Of a stretch of 25,846 bases of DNA, positions 1 through 7,877 are shown piece after piece. This stretch comes from an uncultured Clostridium sp. GTDB lineage: Bacteria; Bacillota; Clostridia; Clostridiales; Clostridiaceae. The translations under genes were made by a program, and so were the position numbers. The first letter of the stretch is position 1. Every line of letters begins with the position of its first letter. Under the pieces are notes generated by a model. It saw nothing but the letters and a program-made list of their open reading frames with translations. It made no database searches and was not told the DNA's origin. The stretch spans positions 1 to 25,846 of the forward strand of contig CAKVFO010000034.1 of the NCBI GenBank assembly GCA_934746785.1, read 5' to 3'.

Positions 1-2084
1 GGATAATTGCTTCAAGTGTAACTGGATTTGTAATTGGGATTTCTAAAAGAAGAATAGGTATATCTGAAGGCGAATTTAATAAAAAGCAGATGATTTATTT
101 TAATATATATCAGGTTATTGCTAATGTTTTAGCATGGTTCATAGTAGCGCCAACTTTAGATATTGTAATTTATAGTGAACCTTTAAATAAGCTGTATTTA
201 CAAGGTGCAGTTGCAGGAATATCTAATATTATAATAGTTGGAATATTAGGAAGTACGTTGTTATATACATATGCCAAAACTAGAGTTAAAAAGGGAAGCT
301 TAGGTAAAGGTAGTGGAGAGGTTATAGAAAGTGAAGAAAAGCTGCAATTAGTTAATGATGTTATATCAGATGAAGACTCTAGAAAGGTTGTAATTGAATT
401 TAAAGATTTTTCTTTTAAATATAATGCACAAAAAGAGCCAACATTAAAAAACATAAACTTAAAGATATATAAAGGTGAAAAAGTACTTATAGCAGGGCCT
501 TCGGGTTCAGGGAAAAGTACACTTTCTAATGCTTTAAATGGATTAATACCATTTTTATATGAAGGTAAAATAACAGGTTCTTTAAAGATAAATGGAAAAG
601 AAACACGAGAGTTAAGCGTTTCTGAATTATCTAATATGGTTGGAACTGTGCTGCAAGATCCAGATAGTCAGTTTATAGGACTTACAGTAGCTGAGGATAT
701 AGCATTTAAGTTAGAGAACGATTGTGTTTCTCAAGATATAATGAAGAATAAAGTTGAGGAAGTTTCAAAAATAGTTGGAATAGATACTCACTTAAAGTCA
801 GCACCTCATAATCTTTCAGGAGGACAAAAGCAAAGAGTAACTCTTGGAGGAGTTATGGTATCTGAAGCAGATATATTATTATTTGATGAACCTTTAGCAA
901 GTTTAGATCCAGCAACAGGAAAAGCTTCTATCGAACTTATAGATAAAATTCAAAAAGAAGAAAATAAAACTATTATAATAATAGAACATAGATTAGAAGA
1001 TGTACTTCATTGTGATATTGATAGAATAATAATAGTTGATGAAGGAGTAATAGCAGCAGATCTAACGACAGATGAACTTTTAAGTTCTAATGTTTTAAAA
1101 GAAACAGGAATAAGAGAGCCTTTATATATAACTGCATTAAAATATGCGGGTATAGAAATTAATAAAGAAATAAAACCAAAATTTGTTGAAACTTTAGAAG
1201 TGGATAAAGTTAAAGATAACCTTAAAAGATGGTATGCAGAAAGTGATTTGCCTGTAGAAGAAAGGGAAAGAGATACTCTCCTTGAATTAAAAAATGTTAA
1301 GTTTAGTTACAATGAAAATAAAGAAATATTAAAAGGTATTTCTTTTAAAGTTAATAAAGGTGAAATGATAAGTATAGTAGGCAGAAATGGTGCTGGAAAA
1401 TCAACTATTTCTAAGCTTATAAGTGGTTTCTATAAACCAACTCAAGGTAAAATTTTATTAAATGGCGAAGATATGGTGGGTTTAAGTATTAAAGAACGTT
1501 CTGAGAAAATAGGTGTTGTTATGCAAAATCCAAATGCCATGATTTCAAAATCTATGATTTTTGATGAAGTAGCTTTTGGTCTTAGAATTAGAGGAATTGC
1601 TGAAAAAGAAGTTAAGGATAGAGTCTATGAAACTTTAAAGGTGTGTGGCTTATATGAATTTAGAAACTGGCCTATATCAGCTTTAAGTTTTGGACAAAAG
1701 AAAAGAGTTACTATAGCATCTATATTAGTATTAAATCCAGAAATAATTATATTAGATGAACCTACAGCAGGTCAGGATTTTAGACATTACAGTGATATCA
1801 TGGAATTCTTAAGAGAAATAAATAAAACTGGTGTTACAGTTATTATTATAACTCATGATATGCATCTTATGCTTGAATATACAAATAGAGCCATAGTTTT
1901 AGCAGATGGAGAAAAGCTGGCAGAAGATAGTACAGCAGATATACTAACTAATAAAGAAGTTATAGAAAAAGCTAATTTAAAAGAAACGTCTCTTTATGAA
2001 CTTGCTGTGAAGGCGGAAATAGACAATCCTAAGCAGTTTGTAAAAAGATTTATTAATTATGACAGGATGGTAAGAGACATATGA
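1..2084 (+). CDS. ECF transporter: S-component-like domain fused to two ABC ATPase domains (5' partial)
   Basis: This is a subunit of an energy-coupling-factor (ECF) vitamin importer. The frame is open from base 3, so the gene starts before the window and the ATG at 90 is internal. The first ~100 visible residues are hydrophobic and resemble the C-terminal half of UPF0397/riboflavin-type S components (a YSEPLNKL helix start, then a last membrane helix ending in basic residues). A short charged linker leads into two ATPase domains. Counting from the ATG at 90, domain 1 has Walker A GPSGSGKST (~136), signature LSGGQKQR and Walker B LLFDEPLASLD. Domain 2 has GRNGAGKST (~431), a variant signature LSFGQKKR and IILDEPTAGQD. 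The tandem ATPases resemble YkoD/EcfA-A' pairs. The stop overlaps the start of EcfT (ATGA), so the two are translationally coupled. The substrate is unknown; riboflavin is only a family-level guess. Confidence 0.85.
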   Translation, partial: IIASSVTGFVIGISKRRIGISEGEFNKKQMIYFNIYQVIANVLAWFIVAPTLDIVIYSEPLNKLYLQGAVAGISNIIIVGILGSTLLYTYAKTRVKKGSLGKGSGEVIESEEKLQLVNDVISDEDSRKVVIEFKDFSFKYNAQKEPTLKNINLKIYKGEKVLIAGPSGSGKSTLSNALNGLIPFLYEGKITGSLKINGKETRELSVSELSNMVGTVLQDPDSQFIGLTVAEDIAFKLENDCVSQDIMKNKVEEVSKIVGIDTHLKSAPHNLSGGQKQRVTLGGVMVSEADILLFDEPLASLDPATGKASIELIDKIQKEENKTIIIIEHRLEDVLHCDIDRIIIVDEGVIAADLTTDELLSSNVLKETGIREPLYITALKYAGIEINKEIKPKFVETLEVDKVKDNLKRWYAESDLPVEERERDTLLELKNVKFSYNENKEILKGISFKVNKGEMISIVGRNGAGKSTISKLISGFYKPTQGKILLNGEDMVGLSIKERSEKIGVVMQNPNAMISKSMIFDEVAFGLRIRGIAEKEVKDRVYETLKVCGLYEFRNWPISALSFGQKKRVTIASILVLNPEIIILDEPTAGQDFRHYSDIMEFLREINKTGVTVIIITHDMHLMLEYTNRAIVLADGEKLAEDSTADILTNKEVIEKANLKETSLYELAVKAEIDNPKQFVKRFINYDRMVRDI

Positions 2085-2905
2085 ATACAATGTTAGAATA
2101 TCAAGATTTGGATTCACCTATTCATAGGCTTAGTGGTGCTTCAAAACTTATTGCATTAATTCTATGGGCTGTAGCTTCAATGATTACATATAATACTTTT
2201 GTTCTTGTAGGAATGTTTATATTTAGTTTGATAATATTTAAAATTTCAAAGGTACCTTTTAAAAAGGTTTCCTTCATAGTATATTTTATATTAATATTCT
2301 TACTTATAAATAATATAGCTATATTTATATTTTCACCTATGCAGGGAGTAGAAATTTATAATAGCAGAACAGATTTATTTAAGATAGCAGGTCCCTATAC
2401 AGTTACATTAGAACAATTATTTTATCAATTTAACATAACTATTAAGTATTTTTCCATTATACCTATAGCTTTATTATTTGTTGTAGCAACCAATCCAAGT
2501 GAGTTTGCTGCATCATTAAATAAGATAGGTGTTAGTTATAGAATAGCTTATGCAGTTTCAATAGCTTTAAGATATATACCAGATGTACAAAGAGATTATA
2601 TTGAAATTTCTTTTGCACAGCAGGCAAGGGGAATAGATATGTCTAAAAAAGAAAAGCTATCTAAGAGAATAAAAAATGCATTATCAATATTAATGCCTCT
2701 TATATTTTCAAGTTTGGATAAGATAGAGACTATAAGTACAGCTATGGAGCTTAGAGCTTTTGGAAATAAGAAAAATCGTACATGGTATAGTGCAGAACCA
2801 TTTAAAAATATAGATTATATTACAATTTTTATAATGGTTTTAATATTAGTTATATCAATTGTAGCTAATATATATAATGGAGGACGTTTTTATAATCCAT
2901 TTTAA
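2081..2905 (+). CDS. ecfT: ECF transporter transmembrane subunit EcfT
   Basis: This is the membrane scaffold (CbiQ/EcfT family) that couples ATP hydrolysis in the ATPases to toppling of the substrate-binding S component. The 274 residues form several hydrophobic helices in the first ~165 residues, then a cytoplasmic coupling region with the two Ala-Arg-Gly-type motifs that touch the ATPases: QQARGID near residue 180 and ELRAFG near 222. A last membrane helix follows. The length is normal for the family. The ATG overlaps the stop of the upstream ATPase gene by four bases, which fixes the start and implies coupled translation in one operon. Two hairpins follow the stop. The family assignment is firm; the transported vitamin or ion is not shown. 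Confidence 0.88.
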   Translation: MNTMLEYQDLDSPIHRLSGASKLIALILWAVASMITYNTFVLVGMFIFSLIIFKISKVPFKKVSFIVYFILIFLLINNIAIFIFSPMQGVEIYNSRTDLFKIAGPYTVTLEQLFYQFNITIKYFSIIPIALLFVVATNPSEFAASLNKIGVSYRIAYAVSIALRYIPDVQRDYIEISFAQQARGIDMSKKEKLSKRIKNALSILMPLIFSSLDKIETISTAMELRAFGNKKNRTWYSAEPFKNIDYITIFIMVLILVISIVANIYNGGRFYNPF

Positions 2906-2908
2906 ATT

Positions 2909-2980
2909 AAGACAGCATATAAAATAAGCTGTCTTAGACTGTAGACAACTAACTTAATTTTCAAAGTTAGTTGTTTATTT
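2909..2980 (+). terminator. Double hairpin terminator after ecfT
   Basis: There are two consecutive inverted repeats: an 8-bp stem (2909-2916 with 2928-2935), then a perfect 11-bp stem (2945-2955 with 2964-2974) followed by a T-rich tail. The second is the better intrinsic terminator and closes the ECF operon. Confidence 0.75.
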
Positions 2981-3024
2981 ATATATAATAGTATTAAATT
3001 ATCAAATGTTTTTTATAGTTTAAT

Positions 3025-3054
3025 TTGTAATCTACTATATAAATAGTGTAAAAT
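3025..3054 (+). promoter_or_regulatory. Candidate sigma-A promoter of glcK
   Basis: TTGTAA (3025-3030) and TAAAAT (3049-3054) are separated by 18 bp and lie ~60 bp upstream of the glucokinase start. It is a moderate match placed between a terminator and a monocistronic gene. Confidence 0.4.
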
Positions 3055-3114
3055 AGTAATTGTATTAATTTGAAAAAATTCATAGTATATAAATTTAGAT
3101 AAGGAGAGACAAAT

Positions 3115-4056
3115 ATGAAGAAATATTCTATTGGAGTAGATATTGGTGGAACAACTGTAAAGATAGGGTTATTTAAAGCAGAAGGTGAATTATTAAAAAA
3201 GTGGGAGATTGTTACTGATAAAAATGAAAACGGTACACATATACTTGGAGATATTGCTGAATCAATAGAAAAGGTGTTAAAAGAAGAAAATATAAGTAAA
3301 GATGATGTACATGGAATAGGAATTGGAGTTCCAGGACCAGTAAAATCAGATGGAACTGTTGTTAAATGTGTAAATCTTGGATGGGGCATATTCAATGTAG
3401 AAGAAGCTTTAGGATCTATTATAGGATTAAAGGTTAAAGCTGCTAATGATGCTAATATAGCTGCCTTAGGTGAATCATGGCAAGGTGGCGGAAAGGGATA
3501 TGATAACATGGTTATGGTAACTCTAGGAACTGGAGTTGGCGGTGGTGTTATCATCGACGGAAAAATATTAGCTGGTGTAAATGGAGCTGCAGGTGAAATA
3601 GGACACATTAAAGTTTCTGATGATGAAACAGAAAAATGTGGATGTGGAAAGACTGGATGTCTTGAGCAATATGCTTCAGCAACAGGTGTTGTTAGAATGG
3701 CCAAGAAGATGATGGCAGAAAAGGACATGCCTTCAGCTTTAAGAAACATTGAAGATGTAACTGCAAAGGATGTTTTTGATAATTCTAAAGAAGGAGATGA
3801 ATTAGCTTTAGCAGTATTAGATAAATTCGGTAAACTTTTAGGAACAGCACTAGCTCATATATCATGTGTATGTGATCCAGAAGTATATGTTATCGGTGGA
3901 GGAGTTTCTAGAGCAGGTCAAATTATAATAGATAAAATAGTTGATAACTATAAAGAAAGTGCTTTCCATGCATCAAGAAATGTTAAGTTTGAATTAGCGC
4001 TATTAGGAAATGATGCAGGTATATATGGTGGAGCTAGACTTTGCCAACAAATATAG
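3115..4056 (+). CDS. glcK: ROK-family glucokinase
   Basis: This enzyme phosphorylates glucose (possibly other hexoses) with ATP to the 6-phosphate in the cytoplasm, feeding glycolysis. At 313 residues it is typical of Gram-positive ROK glucokinases. Visible landmarks are the N-terminal phosphate loop DIGGTTVK (residues 9-16), the catalytic Asp in NDAN (D112), TLGTGVGGG, and the ROK zinc site made of H164 in GEIGH plus C175, C177 and C182 of CGCGKTGC, followed by LEQYAS. All the key residues are present. The start is set by a strong GGAGA SD ~7 bases upstream. It appears monocistronic, with its own promoter and a terminator on each side. Glucose is inferred from the zinc-motif subtype and length; ROK members also include ManNAc and fructose kinases. 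Confidence 0.9.
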   Translation: MKKYSIGVDIGGTTVKIGLFKAEGELLKKWEIVTDKNENGTHILGDIAESIEKVLKEENISKDDVHGIGIGVPGPVKSDGTVVKCVNLGWGIFNVEEALGSIIGLKVKAANDANIAALGESWQGGGKGYDNMVMVTLGTGVGGGVIIDGKILAGVNGAAGEIGHIKVSDDETEKCGCGKTGCLEQYASATGVVRMAKKMMAEKDMPSALRNIEDVTAKDVFDNSKEGDELALAVLDKFGKLLGTALAHISCVCDPEVYVIGGGVSRAGQIIIDKIVDNYKESAFHASRNVKFELALLGNDAGIYGGARLCQQI

Positions 4057-4072
4057 AAATATAGAAATATAG
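4049..4072 (+). repeat. Three perfect tandem copies of an 8-bp unit AAATATAG
   Basis: The unit occurs exactly three times (4049-4056, 4057-4064, 4065-4072), and the first copy contains the glcK stop codon TAG. Copy-number change would not alter the protein because the stop lies in the first copy. It is probably a slippage product. Confidence 0.7.
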
Positions 4073-4080
4073 ATAAAAAT

Positions 4081-4117
4081 AAGCTGTCACACTAAAGAAA
4101 GGTGTGGTAGTTTATTT
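4081..4117 (+). terminator. glcK terminator
   Basis: A 12-bp stem with G·U wobbles (4081-4092 with 4102-4113) and a 9-base loop is followed by a T-rich stretch, 25 bp after the glcK stop. Confidence 0.65.
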
Positions 4118-4146
4118 GTGTGTAAAAATGATTAATAGTGTAGTAA

Positions 4147-4175
4147 TTGACATAAATTATCAATAAGATTATACT
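4147..4175 (+). promoter_or_regulatory. Sigma-A promoter of the ABC transporter operon
   Basis: A consensus -35 TTGACA (4147-4152), a 17-bp spacer and -10 TATACT (4170-4175) predict a leader of ~40 bases. ATTATCAAT occurs twice in direct orientation, at 4156-4164 inside the spacer and at 4196-4204 in the leader, 40 bp apart, and could be a regulator-binding pair. Confidence 0.7.
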
Positions 4176-4222
4176 GGAATATATAAATGGAAAGTATTAT
4201 CAATTAAGGAAGCGATTAATAT

Positions 4223-4921
4223 ATGTATTTAGAAGTGAATAATTTGAAAAAGTACTACTCATCAGGAGGAAATAGGACTCAAGTATTGAAAGGCGTTGAT
4301 TTATCTATAGAAAAAGGGGAGATAGCAGTACTTCTTGGAGCATCTGGTTCTGGTAAATCTACTTTATTAAATATAATTGGAGGTATAGAAGATTTAGATG
4401 AGGGAGATATAAAGGTAAATGGCAAGTCTATTACTGATATGAGAACAAAGGATTTGTCTTTATATAGACGAGAAAATATAGGCTTTATATTTCAGTTTTA
4501 TAATCTAATTCCTAACCTTACTGTTAAAGAAAATATTGAGGTATGTGAATATATAAGTAAAAATCCATTAGAAATAGATGATTTAATTAAAACTTTAGGC
4601 TTATGGGAACATAAAGATAAGTTTCCTAATCAATTATCAGGAGGACAGCAGCAGAGGTGCGCTATAGGACGTGCTATTGTTAAGAATCCTGATATTTTAT
4701 TATGTGATGAGCCAACAGGTGCCTTAGATTATAAAACTTCTAAGGAAATACTAGAGCTTATAGAAAAGGTTAATAAAAAATATAACAATACAATAATAAT
4801 AGTTACTCATAATGATGCTATAAAAAATATGGCACATAAAGTTATGAAAATGAAGGATGGATTAATAACTAAAGAATATAAAAATGAAAAGATAGTGCCT
4901 GCACATGACTTGGAATGGTAG
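4223..4921 (+). CDS. ABC transporter ATP-binding protein (LolD/MacB/SalX type)
   Basis: This is the cytoplasmic ATPase that drives the FtsX-like permease encoded next. The 232 residues form one complete nucleotide-binding domain with Walker A GASGSGKST (~38-46), a Q-loop in FQFYNLIPNLT, signature LSGGQQQR, Walker B LLCDEPTGALD and the switch His in VTHN. These match the family that includes LolD, MacB and the bacitracin/peptide-resistance exporters. The SD AAGGAAG (4206-4212) lies 10 bases upstream of the ATG. The stop TAG is embedded in the SD of the permease gene, so the two are translated together from the consensus promoter upstream. The sequence does not reveal the substrate. No two-component system lies next to it, which would have suggested a Bce-type peptide sensor. 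Confidence 0.9.
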   Translation: MYLEVNNLKKYYSSGGNRTQVLKGVDLSIEKGEIAVLLGASGSGKSTLLNIIGGIEDLDEGDIKVNGKSITDMRTKDLSLYRRENIGFIFQFYNLIPNLTVKENIEVCEYISKNPLEIDDLIKTLGLWEHKDKFPNQLSGGQQQRCAIGRAIVKNPDILLCDEPTGALDYKTSKEILELIEKVNKKYNNTIIIVTHNDAIKNMAHKVMKMKDGLITKEYKNEKIVPAHDLEW

Positions 4922-4933
4922 GTGATTATACAT

Positions 4934-7186
4934 ATGAAGAATCCATTGAATAAAAGATTAATTAGAGATTTAAAGAATCATAAAGGAAGATATATATCAA
5001 TATCTGTTATGCTTATTTTAATAATATCATTATTATCAGGTTTCTTAGCAAATGTAGTAAGTATAAAAGATGGAATTAAGGATAACAAGGAAACATATAA
5101 AGTGGAAGATGGTTCATTAGAGTCATTTTTTGAGTTACAGAATAGTACTATAGAAAAAATAAAGGATTTAGATGTTCAGATATATGAAAATTTCTATAAA
5201 GATGAAAATGTTTTAAAAGATAGGAAGTTAAGAATATATAAGAATAGGCAAGATATTAATATTCAAGTTATTACAGAAGGAAACATGCCAGAAAATGATG
5301 ATGAGATTGCTATAGATAGGCTTTTTGCAAAGCAGAATAATTTAAAAGTAGGATCAAAGTTAGATATTGATGATAAGGAATTTAAAGTGACAGGAACTAT
5401 AGTATTACCAGATTATACCTCTTTGTTTGAAAACAATTCAAATATAATGATGGATGCAATTCATTTTGGAGTAGCTATAGTAAGCAAGGAATCATTTGAA
5501 GATGTAATTTCATCTAATAGTAATTTTAAATACTCATATTATTTTAATAATAGAAATTTAGATAAGCAAGAAAAGAATGATTTGTCAGAGCATATTGAGA
5601 AGATACTAGTAGAGGATTCTGTAAATATAAAAGATTTTTGTATTCAGAAAAATAATCAAAGTATATCATTTGTTGAAGAAGATATGGGATCTGATGAGCC
5701 TATGATGAAGGTATTTTGTTATTTATTAATTATAGTAATGGCATTTGTATTTGCAGTTATAGTTTCAAGTACTATAGAGGAAGATGCAGCAATTATAGGA
5801 ACTTTATTAGCTAATGGTTATAAAAAAGTTGAAATATTATTTTATTATATAAAAATGTCTATAATTGTAACTCTGATAAGTGCGTTAATAGGAAATATAT
5901 TAGGGTATACTATAATGCCTAAAGTCTTTAAAACTATGTACTATAATAATTATAGTCTTGCAGATTTTAAAATTGAGTTAAATATGGATGCAGTAATTAC
6001 AACAACAGTTATACCAATATTTATTATGTTTCTTATAAACACTTTATTTATTACCCGTAAATTATCCTTATCTCCTTTAAAGTTTATGAGAAAAGAATTG
6101 AAGAAAAATGATAGAGGAAAAGGCGTCAAACTTCCTAAAATAAGCTTTTTAAGTAGATTTAGATTAAGGGTAATTATTCAAAATAAGGCTAGTTTCTTTA
6201 TATTATTCATAGGAATTTTATTTGGAAGTTTAATTTTAATATTTGGTATGTGTATGGAGCCAGTTATTGAAAAGTATATTGAAGATATCAAAGACACCGC
6301 AATTTCAGAATATCAATATATATTAAAATCACCTGTAGAGATAGAAGAGAATGATATTGAAAAGTTCACTATAAGTAATTTAGATTATTACTTTGATAAG
6401 ATTGATAAGAATATGTCTATATCTTTTTATGGAATAGATGAGGATTCAACTTATGTAAAAGATTTAAATATAGATAATAATGAAGTCTATATTAGCGATG
6501 GCTTTATGAAAAAGATAAAAGCAAAAGTAGGAGATACTATTGTATTTAAAAATCCTTACACTGAGGATGAATATAGTTTAAAGGTAGCTGGAACTTACAA
6601 TTATTCAAGTGGACTTGCTGTATTTATGAAAAGAGAAAATTTAAATGACTTATTAGAGTATAATAGAGATTACTTTAATGGATATTTTTCTGAAAAGGAG
6701 CTAGATATTGATGATATTTATTTAGCATCTACAATAGAAAAAGATGATATGATTAAATTAGGAGAGCAGATGACAGATTCTTTAGGTGAGACAGCTTATA
6801 TATGTATATTTGCTTCTGTAATTATGTATATGGCGTTAATGTATGTTTTAACAAAGGTGGTAATAGAGAAAAACTCTCTTTATATATCTTACATGAAAGT
6901 TTTTGGATATAATAATAAAGAAATAAAGAAATTATACCTTAATGCAGTTACTATTTTTGTTCTAATATCTTTAATTATTCAGATTCCTTTAGAAGACTAT
7001 CTATTGAAGAAGTGTTTTGATGCAGCCTTATTAAAAGTAAGCGGATATCTAGAAGTTTTTGTACCTTGGTATGTATATATTATAGTAATTGTTATGGGAG
7101 TTGTATCTTATACAGTTATTAATGCTCTTCATATGAGAGATGTAAATAAAATTGATATGTCTGAAGCTTTGAAAAATAGAGAATAG
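4934..7186 (+). CDS. FtsX-like ABC permease
   Basis: This is the membrane partner of the preceding ATPase. About 750 residues show the doubled FtsX/MacB-permease layout: an N-terminal helix (~15-40), a ~220-residue extracytoplasmic domain, three helices (~260-380), another helix (~420-445), a second smaller extracytoplasmic domain, and three C-terminal helices (~620-735) ending in DMSEALKNRE, typical of the family's cytoplasmic tail. I chose ATG 4934 over the in-frame GTG at 4922 because AGGTGA (4920-4925) lies 8 bases before 4934 and overlaps the GTG. Members of this family work in mechanotransmission, lipoprotein or glycolipid handling, or antimicrobial peptide defence. No substrate can be assigned here. 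Confidence 0.88.
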   Translation: MKNPLNKRLIRDLKNHKGRYISISVMLILIISLLSGFLANVVSIKDGIKDNKETYKVEDGSLESFFELQNSTIEKIKDLDVQIYENFYKDENVLKDRKLRIYKNRQDINIQVITEGNMPENDDEIAIDRLFAKQNNLKVGSKLDIDDKEFKVTGTIVLPDYTSLFENNSNIMMDAIHFGVAIVSKESFEDVISSNSNFKYSYYFNNRNLDKQEKNDLSEHIEKILVEDSVNIKDFCIQKNNQSISFVEEDMGSDEPMMKVFCYLLIIVMAFVFAVIVSSTIEEDAAIIGTLLANGYKKVEILFYYIKMSIIVTLISALIGNILGYTIMPKVFKTMYYNNYSLADFKIELNMDAVITTTVIPIFIMFLINTLFITRKLSLSPLKFMRKELKKNDRGKGVKLPKISFLSRFRLRVIIQNKASFFILFIGILFGSLILIFGMCMEPVIEKYIEDIKDTAISEYQYILKSPVEIEENDIEKFTISNLDYYFDKIDKNMSISFYGIDEDSTYVKDLNIDNNEVYISDGFMKKIKAKVGDTIVFKNPYTEDEYSLKVAGTYNYSSGLAVFMKRENLNDLLEYNRDYFNGYFSEKELDIDDIYLASTIEKDDMIKLGEQMTDSLGETAYICIFASVIMYMALMYVLTKVVIEKNSLYISYMKVFGYNNKEIKKLYLNAVTIFVLISLIIQIPLEDYLLKKCFDAALLKVSGYLEVFVPWYVYIIVIVMGVVSYTVINALHMRDVNKIDMSEALKNRE

Positions 7187-7213
7187 CCTAAAATAAAGAC
7201 AAAATAATTTTAA

Positions 7214-7336
7214 GGAAGCTATGGTGCTCTTATGATAATAGGGTATTTATATGGAAGAAGTGAAAGTACAGAGCAGAATGAAACCGCAGCTTATACAAGA
7301 CAGTTAATGACTGCTGTTAAAGGTATATTAGTTTAA
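7214..7336 (+). pseudogene. Small orphan ORF or C-terminal gene remnant
   Basis: The frame opens right after a stop at 7211-7213, with its first ATG at 7232 and a stop at 7334-7336. It encodes 34 residues from the ATG (40 from the frame opening). The product starts hydrophobic with small residues (GSYGALMIIGYLYG) and then becomes polar, ending TRQLMTAVKGILV. It reads like the tail of a small membrane protein. No SD is well placed for ATG 7232. It is either a decayed gene end left by a deletion or a small unannotated peptide. I do not recognise the family. A palindrome (7326-7342) overlaps its stop. Confidence 0.3.
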
Positions 7337-7363
7337 CTAATATGCTTTTTAGTTTGGTTTGGA

Positions 7364-7369
7364 TATAAT
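7364..7369 (+). promoter_or_regulatory. -10 element of the yjdF promoter
   Basis: A perfect TATAAT would start transcription near 7376, just where the structured leader begins. No good -35 is visible at 17 bp, so this is tentative. Confidence 0.45.
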
Positions 7370-7376
7370 ATCAGTA

Positions 7377-7492
7377 GGAGATAAAAACACAGCTCTGTTG
7401 GTAGTCAGAGCCTATATATATATTATAGCAGTAACTTGCCCTCCTGGGGTTGTCCGTTCTCTGTAATATTTCATTTACAGGAGGAACAGCAT
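7377..7492 (+). ncRNA. yjdF riboswitch (azaaromatic-sensing), translation-controlling
   Basis: This leader directly precedes a DUF2992/YjdF gene, the gene for which the yjdF RNA motif is named. It is built from local stems: GCTCTG (7392-7397) with CAGAGC (7406-7411), and CTGTAA (7461-7466) with TTACAG (7475-7480). It also holds an anti-SD, CCTCCTG (7440-7446), that is perfectly complementary to the SD CAGGAGG (7478-7484). The CTGTAA/TTACAG stem and the anti-SD pairing share bases 7478-7480, so they exclude each other, as expected of a translational switch. Members of this class bind planar azaaromatic compounds. The class is assigned from gene context and folding, not from a covariance search. 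Confidence 0.78.
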
Positions 7493-7819
7493 ATGATAAT
7501 TTCAGTTAAGTTAACAGTTTTCTTTAATGATCCTTTTTGTATTGGAATTTTTGAAAGTTACAATGATAAGAACTATAAGGCATGTAAGGTTACCTTTGGA
7601 GCAGAACCAAGAAATGATGAAGTTTATGATTTTCTTTTAAAAAATTATTACAAACTAAATTTTTCTTCTGAAGAAAAGTTAGATAAAAAGATGGTTCATA
7701 AGAAAGAAAATCCTAAAAGACTTCAAAGGGCTATAAGGAAAGAAGTTAAGGGCAATGGAGCTTCAACTAAAGCTCAAGAAATTATTAAAATGCAGTATGA
7801 AGAAAAAAGAAAAACATAA
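7493..7819 (+). CDS. yjdF: YjdF family protein (DUF2992)
   Basis: This is a 108-residue soluble protein. It begins MIISVKLTVFFNDPFCIGIFE and has a charged Lys/Arg-rich C-terminal half (KKENPKRLQRAIRKE, then KAQEIIKMQYEEKRK) that is probably helical, typical of DUF2992/YjdF. Its biochemical role is unknown. Because yjdF genes are controlled by an RNA that senses azaaromatics, it has been proposed to act in detoxifying or handling such compounds. I chose ATG 7493, 8 bases after a perfect AGGAGG. The in-frame TTG at 7436 lies inside the riboswitch and would precede the SD. It is monocistronic, followed by a strong hairpin, with a convergent gene beyond. Confidence 0.88.
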   Translation: MIISVKLTVFFNDPFCIGIFESYNDKNYKACKVTFGAEPRNDEVYDFLLKNYYKLNFSSEEKLDKKMVHKKENPKRLQRAIRKEVKGNGASTKAQEIIKMQYEEKRKT

Positions 7820-7831
7820 AGGTCATTAAAA

Positions 7832-7870
7832 AAGAGCTGTTATGCTAAACTGAATAGCATAACAGCTCTT
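7832..7870 (-). terminator. Terminator between yjdF and the convergent yczE-like gene
   Basis: A perfect 16-bp stem (7832-7847 with 7855-7870) has a 7-base loop. On the minus strand it is followed by a T-run, making it a strong terminator for the yczE-like gene. On the plus strand the tail is weaker (AACTTTA), but it probably also ends yjdF transcripts. Confidence 0.88.
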
Positions 7871-7877
7871 AACTTTA

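Noticed and set aside
2994..3749. 251-residue minus-strand frame opposite glcK
   Set aside because: It is antisense to a clear ROK kinase, Pro/Ser/Thr-rich from reversed codons, without SD or family features.
7436..7492. TTG start giving a 19-residue N-terminal extension of YjdF
   Set aside because: It lies inside the riboswitch and upstream of the perfect SD at 7478-7484, so the ATG at 7493 is the start.
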